Below are positions 35,535-44,660 of a stretch of 64,000 nt of DNA, in pieces. The notes under the pieces are model-generated. The model saw nothing but the letters and a program-made list of their open reading frames with translations, was not told the origin of the DNA and did no database searches. This stretch comes from Verrucomicrobiia bacterium (lineage in GTDB: Bacteria; Verrucomicrobiota; Verrucomicrobiia; JADLBR01; JAIBCM01), in the NCBI GenBank assembly GCA_019694135.1, contig JAIBCM010000002.1:334143-398142 (forward strand), given 5' to 3'. The stretch's first letter is position 1, and every line of letters starts with the position of its first letter. The translations under genes were made by a program, and so were the position numbers.

Positions 35535-36020
35535 ATGGCTAACAAAAATTTCTCTAACGAATTAAATATCACTCGCGAACAGATGGTGGAATTGTTAAAC
35601 GAAGATTTGGCGCGAGAATATCAAGCGATTATTGCTTATGTGGTCTATAGTCAGACTCTCAAAGGACCGGAATACATGGATATTGCTCAGGAGTTAGAGT
35701 TGCACGCGACTGAAGAATTGGCTCATGCTATTAAAATTGCTAAACAAATTGATTATTTTGGAGGCATGCCTTGTGTGACACCCAAAGCGGTGAAAACCTC
35801 GAATGATGCTAAGGAAATGTTGCATGCGGATTTGGAGAATGAGCGAGAAACGATTGCGCATTATCGTCAACGGATTCGTCAAGCTGAAGCGATGGGCGAA
35901 TTTGCATTGAGCGAGACGCTGCGACAGATTATTGTCCAGGAACAAGAGCACGAAATTGATTTGTGCGATGCCTTAAATATCGATGTTCCTAAGCCTAAAG
36001 CGGCTCCGGATAATTCATAG
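35535..36020 (+). CDS. Ferritin-like di-iron protein (bacterioferritin-like)
   Basis: 161 residues from ATG 35535; the in-frame ATG at 35511 has no support. A four-helix bundle carries the di-iron ligands: Glu in 'LAREYQAIIAY', Glu-x2-His in 'ELHATEELAHA', Glu in 'DLENERETIAHY' and Glu-x2-His in 'IVQEQEHEIDL'. Such proteins store or oxidise iron. No heme Met or Dps N-terminus is seen. The stop is followed by a small membrane protein. Confidence 0.88.
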   Translation: MANKNFSNELNITREQMVELLNEDLAREYQAIIAYVVYSQTLKGPEYMDIAQELELHATEELAHAIKIAKQIDYFGGMPCVTPKAVKTSNDAKEMLHADLENERETIAHYRQRIRQAEAMGEFALSETLRQIIVQEQEHEIDLCDALNIDVPKPKAAPDNS

Positions 36021-36034
36021 TTTAAGCGAATAAA

Positions 36035-36292
36035 ATGCGAGGCTATCGGTTGGGTCTCTTTTTGGTAGGGCTAGGGTTATTTATCTTAGTTATTGGCTTT
36101 CTCTTCTTTGATCCATTTATTCCACCGCAAGATGCGCCTCTTGAGTTGCAAAGGCAATTTGATCAAGAAAAAGCGCAAGCGATTCGTATTTATCAATGGG
36201 GCAAAATTACTTTGTTGTTGGGAGGCATCGGTTTATTAGGGGCTTGGTTGAGAACACGATTAAGAGGCAGGTGCAAAAAAACTAATCTCTAG
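36035..36292 (+). CDS. Small membrane protein, two helices
   Basis: 85 residues. Two hydrophobic helices ('LGLFLVGLGLFILVIGFLFF' and 'WGKITLLLGGIGLLGAWL') flank a charged loop, and an Arg-rich tail follows. I do not recognise a family. It starts 14 bases after the ferritin-like stop and is probably co-transcribed. The 166-base gap downstream holds no recognisable signal except a good ribosome binding site for the next gene. Confidence 0.6.
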   Translation: MRGYRLGLFLVGLGLFILVIGFLFFDPFIPPQDAPLELQRQFDQEKAQAIRIYQWGKITLLLGGIGLLGAWLRTRLRGRCKKTNL

Positions 36293-36458
36293 CAATTAAG
36301 CCAGGTTATTTGACAGGCTCAATTTGTTTTGCAGATTAACGTTTGCAGATAATTAGCGGAATAAAATCTGCATCAAGCAGTAATTTTTTCTTAGTATTTT
36401 GTTGTCTTAAAATGGTGTTTTTTGTTTGTAGCCGTGTTTTAAATTGAAAGGATTTATT

Positions 36459-36701
36459 ATGAAAAAAACAATTTCTCCCAAGCGCAATCGTCGATCAGAA
36501 AGATTGCACGAGAGTAGTAAAAATAAAATTGAACGGCGGACGATTAAGCTAGGTCGAAATGAAGAGCCGGGTAGCAGCGGGAGTCGCGCTCCGAAGCTGG
36601 GAGTTTCTGGGGAAACGAATATAAAGAAAAAGTTCGTTAATATAGGATTAAAAGCTTCTCGAGAAACCTCTTCGGGTTGGAAAAATTTTTATAATGAATG
36701 A
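36459..36701 (+). CDS. Small highly basic protein of unknown function
   Basis: 80 residues, rich in Lys, Arg, Ser and Asn, probably disordered. ATG 36459 is chosen because AAAGGA lies 8 bases upstream; an in-frame ATG at 36444 is also open. The stop overlaps the start of the DUF3175 gene, so the two are translationally coupled. A nucleic-acid-binding role is possible from charge alone. Confidence 0.6.
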   Translation: MKKTISPKRNRRSERLHESSKNKIERRTIKLGRNEEPGSSGSRAPKLGVSGETNIKKKFVNIGLKASRETSSGWKNFYNE

Positions 36702-37017
36702 GTTTATGGCTTCGAAAAAAACAAATTCGAAAAAATGGTCGAAACATGTCATGGAAACTAGTGACGCTTTGGATTTAGAAGAAGGCGTTTTTTCGAAAAA
36801 GAATCCACGTGATATTGCGTGCTCACTGAAGCGATCGGCAGATCGAAGTAAGAGGCGTAAATCTAATCCCTATCGTTCTGCTATGTCGATGTTGACCTTT
36901 TATATCAATCGAGGAGGGAAAAAACTTCCTAAGACCCAGCGCAATCGTCTTGAGGCGGCTAAAGATGAACTGCGAGATCTGTATGGGAAAAACGATGAAA
37001 GAAAATCAGGGGAGTGA
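36694..37017 (+). CDS. DUF3175 protein
   Basis: 107 residues. 'KWSKHVMETSDALDLEEGVF', 'DIACSLKRSADRSKRRKS', 'SAMSMLTFYINRGGKKLP' and 'RLEAAKDELRDLYG' match the conserved core of DUF3175, a small basic family of unknown function common in soil bacteria. An internal ATG at 36706 could also start it. It overlaps the upstream basic-protein gene by 8 bases. Confidence 0.88.
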   Translation: MNEFMASKKTNSKKWSKHVMETSDALDLEEGVFSKKNPRDIACSLKRSADRSKRRKSNPYRSAMSMLTFYINRGGKKLPKTQRNRLEAAKDELRDLYGKNDERKSGE

Positions 37018-37042
37018 ATTTAATTTCGAATAATTAAACTTT

Positions 37043-38062
37043 ATGAAAAACTCTAAAAATATGACCGATGCTATGCAGGAAATTTTGGATGTTCACGCAA
37101 CCATGAATCCTTTACCCATCGAGGAGCTGACTCCGGAATTGGCTCGACAAATGCCTTTGATAGATCGTGCCGCCATAGCGGTGTATGGTCGTCATTTTAC
37201 TAAAAAAGCTTTGCTGCCCCTGCCGATTCCTGTGGGAAAGGTTGAGCATCGTTTAATTCCAGGCTCGGCGGGTAATACCATTTTGATTCGTATTTATACG
37301 CCAAATGGTAAAGCGCCTGATGAAGGGTGGCCCATCTTAGTTTATTTTCATGGCGGAGGTTGGGTGTTGGGCACACTTGATACTTATGATTCGTCCTGTC
37401 GCGCACTTTGTGATGAGGCTAATTGCATCGTAGTTTCAGTACATTATCGACAAGCGCCAGAAAATCCCTGGCCAGCCGCCGTGGAAGATGCTTTTGCGGC
37501 TTACCAATGGATCTGTGCTCAAGCTCATGAATTTCATGGAAGCGTGGCGACACAAATTGCAGTTGGCGGAGAAAGTGCGGGAGGAAATCTAGCTGCCGTG
37601 GTGGCCCAAATGGCACGAGACCAAGGGGTCGTTATGCCTTTGCATCAGCTTTTAATTTATCCTGTTACCGATTTAGCGAATGGAATGAATAGCACTTCAG
37701 CACGGGAACATGCTCAAGCGAAACCGCTCAATTTGCCAATGCTTCACTGGTTTTATAATCATTATGTGCCCGCCGGCGCAGAACGCACGAATCCTTATAT
37801 TTCGCCTTTGTATGCAGAAGGTTTTATCGGTTTGGCGCCGGCTACCATTATTTTAGCAGAAATTGATCCTTTGCGAAGCGATGGCAAGGCCTATGCGGCT
37901 AAGCTGGAGCAAGCCGATGTTCCTGTGAATTTGAAAATTTACGAGGGAGTGACTCATGAATTTTTTGGTCTCACTGGATTGGTAAAGGAAGCAAGCTCAG
38001 CGCTTTCGATGGCAGCCAAAGATTTGCGTCGGTCGTTTAACGAAATTTTGGTTAATGCTTGA
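37043..38062 (+). CDS. Alpha/beta hydrolase, hormone-sensitive-lipase-type esterase
   Basis: 339 residues. 'ILVYFHGGGWVLG' forms the oxyanion hole, 'AVGGESAGGNLAA' holds the catalytic Ser, 'AEIDPLRSDG' the Asp and 'GVTHEFFGL' the His. These define the HSL family of esterases acting on short acyl esters. No signal peptide, so it is cytoplasmic. Its 3' end overlaps the convergent isochorismatase-like gene by 11 bases. Confidence 0.93.
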   Translation: MKNSKNMTDAMQEILDVHATMNPLPIEELTPELARQMPLIDRAAIAVYGRHFTKKALLPLPIPVGKVEHRLIPGSAGNTILIRIYTPNGKAPDEGWPILVYFHGGGWVLGTLDTYDSSCRALCDEANCIVVSVHYRQAPENPWPAAVEDAFAAYQWICAQAHEFHGSVATQIAVGGESAGGNLAAVVAQMARDQGVVMPLHQLLIYPVTDLANGMNSTSAREHAQAKPLNLPMLHWFYNHYVPAGAERTNPYISPLYAEGFIGLAPATIILAEIDPLRSDGKAYAAKLEQADVPVNLKIYEGVTHEFFGLTGLVKEASSALSMAAKDLRRSFNEILVNA

Positions 38063-38693
38063 GCTTTGAAGTTTGCTGTAAGGCATTATAACTGGTGATT
38101 AAATTTTGATAAGCCGGCAAATGGTTGGATAGCAAGCTGCCCAGACCTTCGATATCATTGCGCCAGTCACGATGCAATTCGCATGCCACGCTAAACCAAT
38201 TCATGAGTTGAGCGCCAGCGGCTGACATCCGCGCCCAAGCCGCGTGACGCACCGCTTCATTAAATGTTCCCGAAGCATCCGTTACCACAAACACTTCATA
38301 GCCTTCTTCCAAAGCAGAGAGAGCGGGAAAAGCCACGCAAACATCGGTTACTACGCCCGCAATAATCAATTGCTTGCGACCGGTTTCTTTGATCGCCTTG
38401 ACGAAATCTTCATTATCCCATGCGTTGATTTGACCTGGTCGCGGAATGTAAGGCGCTTTGGGAAACATTTTCTTTAATTCTGGCATCAATGGTCCATTAG
38501 GCCCTTGCTCAAAACTCGTCGTTAAAATAGTTGGCAAATTAAAAAATTTTGCCAGATCCGCCAGCGCCAACACATTATTCTTAAATTCGTCCGGCGAAAA
38601 ATCTTGCACTAACGAAAGTAAACCTGATTGATGATCTACTAACAACACCGCAGCATCATCTTTTGAAAGTCGATTGTATTGAAATTTGTTCAT
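38052..38693 (-). CDS. Isochorismatase-family cysteine hydrolase (YcaC-like)
   Basis: 213 residues. 'VLLVDHQSGLLSLV' gives the catalytic Asp, 'VVTDVCVAFPALSALEEGYEV' holds the nucleophilic Cys after a conserved cis-peptide-type 'VVTDVC', and the sequence matches the YcaC branch. Substrates in this branch are not established. It is convergent with the esterase gene and stands alone on the minus strand. Confidence 0.9.
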   Translation of the reverse strand: MNKFQYNRLSKDDAAVLLVDHQSGLLSLVQDFSPDEFKNNVLALADLAKFFNLPTILTTSFEQGPNGPLMPELKKMFPKAPYIPRPGQINAWDNEDFVKAIKETGRKQLIIAGVVTDVCVAFPALSALEEGYEVFVVTDASGTFNEAVRHAAWARMSAAGAQLMNWFSVACELHRDWRNDIEGLGSLLSNHLPAYQNLITSYNALQQTSKLKH

Positions 38694-38816
38694 GATAATT
38701 TTTATTTGGTTACAGAGCTTGATTTAAGCTGCTCTTTTGCAGATTGGAAATTAAAAAGATGATTTGCTGCCTGGGAAGTTAAAGTTTAGGCTTTATTTGG
38801 AAAATGAAGACCATTT

Positions 38817-39119
38817 ATGAAAATCGTTAATCCTTTAAAAGCGCTTTTTGGTAAGGGTAAACCCAGTTCCTTGCGCTCTGTTCAATACCATCAGTGGGAG
38901 GACGCGTTTGAAGTCGATTTTGAAGATGGGCTTTCTTTCTTAGAACCTCATAGCACTATTCGAAAAGCTAATAAGATTTCTTCTAAAGCCAATCCTGTGA
39001 GTGTTGAGTTAGAGCAGGAATTGAAGCATGGTTTTTTTGTTCATTACGACAACGGACAAATTGCCGAAGTTTCCTGGGCTTTTATTAAGGAATTGCCGCC
39101 GAAGGGTGCTAAGAAATAA
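38817..39119 (+). CDS. Small protein of unknown function
   Basis: 100 residues, no signal peptide. It looks like a compact alpha/beta protein, with 'FEVDFEDGLSFLEP' and a C-terminal 'IAEVSWAFIKELPP'. DUF2442- or DUF971-like small domains have similar patterns but the match is not firm. It starts 124 bases from the divergent isochorismatase-like gene. Confidence 0.55.
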   Translation: MKIVNPLKALFGKGKPSSLRSVQYHQWEDAFEVDFEDGLSFLEPHSTIRKANKISSKANPVSVELEQELKHGFFVHYDNGQIAEVSWAFIKELPPKGAKK

Positions 39120-39172
39120 AATCTACAACTTTTTAATTGGCTATTTTAGAAACTTTTTTTCTTAAGGAAAAT

Positions 39173-40549
39173 TTAATTATCATCAAATTTTTGCGAAATT
39201 TTTTCAAAAATTTTTCTTGTTTCGTCTTTGAATTCATCGTGAATTTTTTCTTCGACATCAAGTAACCCTTTTTGATTTGGTTTATCTGATTTAGTTCGAA
39301 CGTCATCTGCAGGAATACTGAAAAATGAAAACTCTGGAAACTTTTCATTTAACTCTTTTAATTTTGTCTCATTCTTTGCATCAAGAATTCCGACAACATG
39401 TTGAAATCCTAATTCTTTTAAAAGTTGTGCAATTAGTGGCATATTAGTAACTCCGCCAACACCCCAACCAAAAAAATTGCCTTTAATTTCTACGCTAAGT
39501 TGATCAGCGATTTTGGGATAAAAAATTACATCATCTTGTCCTTCAACTAAAATAACCTTATCATCTAAAAAGAATACTTCTCTGGCATCTAAGCCTAAAA
39601 TATGCGGATTATTTTGATTTTTAAAAAGATTTACTAGGTTAGATTGTGTGCCCTCAGATAATTGTGATATTGTAGAATTGCCTTCTTTTAAATGCACACG
39701 TGCAATGCTACCTTTGTTTTCAAACATTAAAAGGTTGATAAAGTATGATGAATGAGTGGAAACGATTATTTGTCGATCTTTAGAAAATTTAATAAAGAGC
39801 TTTGCAATTTTTTTTAGTAAAAGTGGATGAAGAGAAAGCTCTGGTTCGTCAATGACTATTACGTTTTTGGGTGAGGAATCATATAATGCATCTATAATAA
39901 AAAGTAGACTAATTAAACCATCCCCAAGGCCCTCGCTATTATGATAATAATCATTTTTCTTAAATTTAATATAATATTGACCATGGCCATCTTGATCTAT
40001 TATCCAATCCAGAGGAGAATCAATAACTTCATTTAAAAGAGAATTAAATTTTTCATGATTTTTTAAATAAGCATAAGTTAACCTTTGACTGAATTGATTT
40101 GTTTGAATGCCTCGTAAATTTTCGCTGAAATAGGAAGTATAATTAGCTCTATTTACTGATGAATTTGTGAAAAAAGGAGCAAAATATCGACGTGAGGGTA
40201 AAACATAAATATTGGGAAAATTTTGAATTGGTGGTTTGGGTTGTAGTTCAGTATGACTTCCACCAACTGAAGCGGTCTGTAGGCATTTTATACTTCCATA
40301 GGTTGTTGTAGCCTTTATCTCTATTTTTTCATCAGCTTGTTTATTTCTTTTACCTTCATGAAAAGGTGGTGGAGAGTGATCTTTTGCAGTAAGTGTATTT
40401 AAAGCTTCAATAATTGAAGATTTCCCAGAGTTATTAGGTCCTACAATTAAAGTTAATCCACTTCCTGGAAAAGCGTTAGGAATAGCAAATTTTAGTTCTT
40501 GTTTATTTGCAAATCCACGTAAACCACAAATCTCTAATTTTTGTAGCAC
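39173..40549 (-). CDS. OLD-family ATPase with TOPRIM nuclease domain
   Basis: 458 residues. An SMC-like ATPase shows Walker A in 'LIVGPNNSGKSSIIEAL', the signature-like 'NSEGLGDGLISLLF', Walker B in 'NVIVIDEPELSLHPLL' and a His in 'IIVSTHSSYF'. A C-terminal TOPRIM segment has Glu in 'VILVEGQDDVIFYPKI' and Asp in 'HVVGILDAKNE'. This is the OLD overcoming-lysogenization-defect architecture, used in phage defence alone or with a UvrD-like partner. No GajB-like helicase is adjacent, so it is a stand-alone OLD. Composition is AT-rich compared with dus next to it, which suggests transfer. Confidence 0.9.
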   Translation of the reverse strand: MLQKLEICGLRGFANKQELKFAIPNAFPGSGLTLIVGPNNSGKSSIIEALNTLTAKDHSPPPFHEGKRNKQADEKIEIKATTTYGSIKCLQTASVGGSHTELQPKPPIQNFPNIYVLPSRRYFAPFFTNSSVNRANYTSYFSENLRGIQTNQFSQRLTYAYLKNHEKFNSLLNEVIDSPLDWIIDQDGHGQYYIKFKKNDYYHNSEGLGDGLISLLFIIDALYDSSPKNVIVIDEPELSLHPLLLKKIAKLFIKFSKDRQIIVSTHSSYFINLLMFENKGSIARVHLKEGNSTISQLSEGTQSNLVNLFKNQNNPHILGLDAREVFFLDDKVILVEGQDDVIFYPKIADQLSVEIKGNFFGWGVGGVTNMPLIAQLLKELGFQHVVGILDAKNETKLKELNEKFPEFSFFSIPADDVRTKSDKPNQKGLLDVEEKIHDEFKDETRKIFEKISQKFDDN

Positions 40550-40653
40550 ATTATTATCTTATATAGGTTTATTTTACTCTGTGAATTTTATTTTACTTAA
40601 GACGAGCGTTTAATTTGTATATACTGAGGGTGAAATTACGTTGAATATTATTT

Positions 40654-41664
40654 ATGTTAATACGGAGACCAATTCTAGCCCTTGCTCCTATGCAAGATGT
40701 GACGGATTTGCCATTTTGGCGGTTGATGGCGAAATATGGGGGAGCGGATGTTTATTTTACGGAGTATTTTCGGGTTCATAAAGATTCGCGGTTAGATAAA
40801 CCGATTCTAAAGTCGATTACAGAAAATCCGACAGGGCGGCCGGTCGTTGCGCAGATGATTGGGAACGATATTTCGTCACTCGTGCGAACAGCACATGAAT
40901 TAGAAAATTATCCGGTGGCTGCGATTGATTTGAATTTAGGTTGCCCTGCGCCGACGGTTTATAAAAAGTGTGCGGGCGGTGGTCTATTAAGGGATTTGCC
41001 TTTGATTGATTCGATTTTGGGTGCGTTGCGCGAAGCGATTTCGGGAAAGTTTACTGTGAAAACACGTTTGGGTTTTGAGGATGAGAGAACGTTGGAAAAA
41101 TTGCTGCCAATTTTTAGACGTCATTCGTTGGATTTATTAACGGTGCATGGTCGAACGGTGAAACAGATGTATCGTGATGGGGTGCGCTATGATTTGATTG
41201 CGAAAGCAGTCGAGGCAATGAACTGTCCGGTGCTAGCGAATGGCAATGTTTATTCGGCACACGATGCGGAGCGCATCTTGGACATGACGAAAGCGCAAGG
41301 ATTGATGATTGGTCGCGGCGCGATTCGCAATCCGTGGTTATTCGAACAGATTCGATCGCATTTGCGAGGGGAAACTTTTGCTTTGCCAATAGGTCGAAAC
41401 GTTTTGAATTATATTTATGAGCTTTATGAGGCGGTTTGTGATCCTGCTGTGTCTCCGCGAATTCAGGTGCAGAAGATGAAAAAATATCTCAATTTTATTG
41501 GTGAAGGAGTGGAAGCAACGGGACAATTTTTGCATGAGATTCGTCGAGTCGAAACGCGTGAGGATTTTTTTAGAGTTTGCAACGAATATCTCGATCATGA
41601 TGAACCGCTTCCGCTTGAGCCATTTCCGAAGAAAATTTTTAGTTCTGAATTAGTCCTGAACTAA
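40654..41664 (+). CDS. dus: tRNA-dihydrouridine synthase
   Basis: 336 residues. FMN-dependent reduction of uridine in the tRNA D loop. 'LALAPMQDVTDLPFWRLM' starts the barrel, the catalytic Cys is in 'VYKKCAGGGLL', and 'LLTVHGRTVKQMY' plus 'MIGRGAIRNPWLF' are the FMN and tRNA contacts. Which Dus subfamily it belongs to, and so which uridine, is not clear from sequence. A possible -10 TATACT lies about 38 bases upstream. Confidence 0.94.
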   Translation: MLIRRPILALAPMQDVTDLPFWRLMAKYGGADVYFTEYFRVHKDSRLDKPILKSITENPTGRPVVAQMIGNDISSLVRTAHELENYPVAAIDLNLGCPAPTVYKKCAGGGLLRDLPLIDSILGALREAISGKFTVKTRLGFEDERTLEKLLPIFRRHSLDLLTVHGRTVKQMYRDGVRYDLIAKAVEAMNCPVLANGNVYSAHDAERILDMTKAQGLMIGRGAIRNPWLFEQIRSHLRGETFALPIGRNVLNYIYELYEAVCDPAVSPRIQVQKMKKYLNFIGEGVEATGQFLHEIRRVETREDFFRVCNEYLDHDEPLPLEPFPKKIFSSELVLN

Positions 41665-41719
41665 GGCGAAATAATGAAGAGTCTGGTAATGGATAGTTAG
41701 TTTGCTATGCTAGTTATCA

Positions 41720-43159
41720 GTGAATAGAAAAGTTCCATGGCTAAATTGGATTGTGCCTTTGATTGGACTTTTTATGGTGAGTTGTGCCAGTACAGATCCG
41801 CAAGCGGCATTTGATGAGGTGAGTGAGACGGTTGCTCAGCGGACAGGTCAGCGTCCCAAGTGGATGCGGGAAGATGGCGATGAGCAAGAGATAGAAAAAG
41901 CGGTTCAAGCTTTTTTAAAAAATGATCTGACTGTTCAATCGGTGACGGCTATTACTTTATTGAACAATCGTTCCTTGCAGGCGCAATGGGAAGAGATTGG
42001 CATTTCTCAAGCGGAATTGGCTCAGGCATCGCGAGCTCCCAATATCGAAATTGCGGGCATGTGGCGATTTCCGAATCGGCCACCCTCCGCTTTAAATATG
42101 GAATATTCGGCTGCAGCTAATTTTTTGGATTTGTTGATGTTGCCGGCTCGAACCAAAATCGCGAAACAAAATCTTGAACAAACTAAGCTTCAAGTTGCGC
42201 ATCATATTCTTCAAATCGCAAGTGAAGCGCAAACAGCTTTTTATACGCTTCAAGCGCATTTGGAATCTTTGAAACGAAAGGAGGCTGTGATTCAGGTGAA
42301 TGATGCGGCTGTCGAGGTGGCTCAACAACAATATAAGGCGGGAAATGTTCCTGACCTTGAGCTTTATCAGCAACAAGCTGCGGCTTCTCAAGCGCAACTT
42401 GATTTAGTACAGGCGCAAACGCAAATCCGATCGGATCGTGAAAAACTGAATCGTATTATGGGTTTATGGGGAAAGGAAACGGATTGGGAAATCGCTGATT
42501 CTTTACCGACTTTGCCTAAAAAAGAGTTTTCATTGAAAAATCTTGAGGAGTTAGGTTTGAATCAGCGATTGGACTTGGCAGCTGCGCGTAACCAAAGTTT
42601 AGCAGTTGTTAAAGCGTTACAATTAAAGAAATTTTCTCGTTATTTTCCCGGGGCAACGATTGGTGTGAGCGCGGAACGCGATACGGATCGACAAACGGTG
42701 ATCGGGCCGAGTCTTTCTTTGGAGTTGCCTATTTTTGATCAAGGTCAACCGGCCCTTGCGAAACTCGCGGCTCAATATCGTCAAGCGCAACGAAATTTTG
42801 AAGCGTTAGCGATTAATATTCGTTCGGAAGTTCGCGAAGCGCGCGATGTTTTGGTTGCCGCACGTCGCGCGGTAGCGTTTTATGAAGAGACGTTATTGCC
42901 GCAACATCAAAAAATTTTGCGTGAAACACTTTTGCAATACAATGCTATGCAAAAAAGTAATTATGATTTGCTTGCCGCTAAAGAAAAAGAGCAAATGGCT
43001 CAACAAGGTTATATTGACGCTTTGCTAAGCTATTGGATGGCTCGGGTGGAGTTGGAGCGGGTGGTTGGGGGCCGTTTAACGGATGATGAAATAGTTTTAT
43101 CGAAACCTGTTCCAGCAACGTCTCATAATGTAGCACCTCAAAACCATCAGCATCATTAA
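41720..43159 (+). CDS. TolC-family outer-membrane efflux lipoprotein
   Basis: 479 residues from GTG 41720. A signal peptide ends at a lipobox with Cys22 ('LFMVSCAS'). The mature protein has the paired long-helix repeats of outer-membrane factors ('ALNMEYSAAANFLDLLMLPA', 'NQRLDLAAARNQSL', 'GPSLSLELPIFDQGQ'). The related CusC/CopB-like channels export metals and drugs. The multicopper oxidase gene starts 4 bases later, so copper export or detoxification is the likely role. No RND or membrane-fusion genes are in the window. Confidence 0.9.
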   Translation: MNRKVPWLNWIVPLIGLFMVSCASTDPQAAFDEVSETVAQRTGQRPKWMREDGDEQEIEKAVQAFLKNDLTVQSVTAITLLNNRSLQAQWEEIGISQAELAQASRAPNIEIAGMWRFPNRPPSALNMEYSAAANFLDLLMLPARTKIAKQNLEQTKLQVAHHILQIASEAQTAFYTLQAHLESLKRKEAVIQVNDAAVEVAQQQYKAGNVPDLELYQQQAAASQAQLDLVQAQTQIRSDREKLNRIMGLWGKETDWEIADSLPTLPKKEFSLKNLEELGLNQRLDLAAARNQSLAVVKALQLKKFSRYFPGATIGVSAERDTDRQTVIGPSLSLELPIFDQGQPALAKLAAQYRQAQRNFEALAINIRSEVREARDVLVAARRAVAFYEETLLPQHQKILRETLLQYNAMQKSNYDLLAAKEKEQMAQQGYIDALLSYWMARVELERVVGGRLTDDEIVLSKPVPATSHNVAPQNHQHH

Positions 43160-43163
43160 AATT

Positions 43164-44597
43164 ATGATTAATCGTCGAAAATTTCTAACTGCTGCTGCCG
43201 CCGCTTCAGGAGCGGCTTTGGTTGGCAAGTTGATGCCTACAGCGCGAGCCATTGGCGCTTCTTCAGAAAAAATCGTTCCCGTTAGCACGGGTAAAACGGA
43301 ATCGTTTAACCCGCCATCGGGTTGGAAGGGATATAAACCCGTTATTACTCCTAATGGATTAACGTTGCCATGGAAAATGGTGGGTGGGGTAAAAGTTTTT
43401 CATTTGATTGCTGAGCCGGTTACACATGAGTTTGCGTCGGGTTTAGTGGCTGAATGTTGGGGATATAATGGTCGAGTGCACGGTCCCACGATTGAGGCCG
43501 TAGAAGGAGATCGGGTGAGAATTTATGTGACGAATCGACTTTATTCCCCAACGACGGTGCATTGGCATGGTGTGCTTTTACCGAGTGGGATGGATGGAGT
43601 GGGAGGATTGAGTCAAGCCGCGATTCAACCGGGCGAGACGTTTCAATATGAATTTATTTTAAAACAGCATGGCACATTGATGTATCACTCGCACCATGAC
43701 GAGATGACTCAAATGCAGTTAGGCATGATGGGACTTTTTGTGATTCATCCTAAAAATGCTTCGGACAATCCGCCCGATCGTGATTATGCCATTATGTTAA
43801 GCGAGTGGAAAGTAGAAGTGGGCGCGCGTCGGCCTGATCCCAATGAGATGACTGATTTTAATATTTTTACCATGAACGCACGCAGTTTTCCTGGAACGCA
43901 ACCGCTACTAGCTAAGGTAGGGGATCGCGTGCGAATTCGTTTGGGTAATTTAAGTTCTATGTCGCATCATGCAATTCATCTGCATGGTTACCATTTTAAA
44001 GTGGTTGAAACGGATGGTGGTGAAATTCCTAAAGAGGGACAATGGCCCGAAACTACGACGATTGTGCCTACAGGGAGCACACGCACGATTGAATTTACTG
44101 CTTATGAGCCGGGCGATTGGGCGATGCATTGTCACATGTTGCATCATATCATGAATCAGATGGGTCACCAATTTGGCAATGTGATTGGCGTTAACACTAA
44201 AGAGTTAAATCAGAAAATTCGTCCTCTCATCCCCGGTTACATGGTCATGGGACAACATGGGATGGGAGATATGGGCGAAATGCATATGACGGTGCCACCG
44301 AATTCTATACCGATGGTTGGCGGGCAAGGTCAGTATGATTATATTACTATGGGCGGGATGTTTACGATTCTTAAAGTGCGCGAAGAGTTGCCGGAGGACG
44401 GTTCTGATCCAGGTTGGTATGAAAGCCCGCCCGGCACTTTGGCTCAGGTTGCTGCAGAGGAAGATTTAAAACGCGACGGTATTGAGTTGTCTAAAGATTC
44501 CTCACAAGCCAATGCCTTGCTTTTTAATGAAGAGAACTTGTGCGGAGTGATTCCTTCAGCATCGAAAATTGTTACTGCTCGCGTTAAAACTCATTAA
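43164..44597 (+). CDS. Tat-exported multicopper oxidase
   Basis: 477 residues. The twin-arginine signal is 'NRRKFLTAAAAASGAAL'. Copper ligands are all present: 'HWHGVLLPSGMDG', 'MYHSHHDEM', 'HHAIHLHGYHF' and 'MHCHMLHHIMNQMG', giving the type-1 Cys and axial Met. It is a CopA- or CueO-like oxidase that converts Cu(I) to the less toxic Cu(II) in the periplasm. Met-rich stretches ('MVMGQHGMGDMGEMHM') near residue 355 fit copper binding. It is coupled to the TolC-family gene upstream, supporting a copper resistance role. Confidence 0.93.
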   Translation: MINRRKFLTAAAAASGAALVGKLMPTARAIGASSEKIVPVSTGKTESFNPPSGWKGYKPVITPNGLTLPWKMVGGVKVFHLIAEPVTHEFASGLVAECWGYNGRVHGPTIEAVEGDRVRIYVTNRLYSPTTVHWHGVLLPSGMDGVGGLSQAAIQPGETFQYEFILKQHGTLMYHSHHDEMTQMQLGMMGLFVIHPKNASDNPPDRDYAIMLSEWKVEVGARRPDPNEMTDFNIFTMNARSFPGTQPLLAKVGDRVRIRLGNLSSMSHHAIHLHGYHFKVVETDGGEIPKEGQWPETTTIVPTGSTRTIEFTAYEPGDWAMHCHMLHHIMNQMGHQFGNVIGVNTKELNQKIRPLIPGYMVMGQHGMGDMGEMHMTVPPNSIPMVGGQGQYDYITMGGMFTILKVREELPEDGSDPGWYESPPGTLAQVAAEEDLKRDGIELSKDSSQANALLFNEENLCGVIPSASKIVTARVKTH

Positions 44598-44660
44598 TGC
44601 ATTATAGTTTTAATAACATTTTACCTAATTTTTACTAACACGGATCTGGCTCTGGGATAT

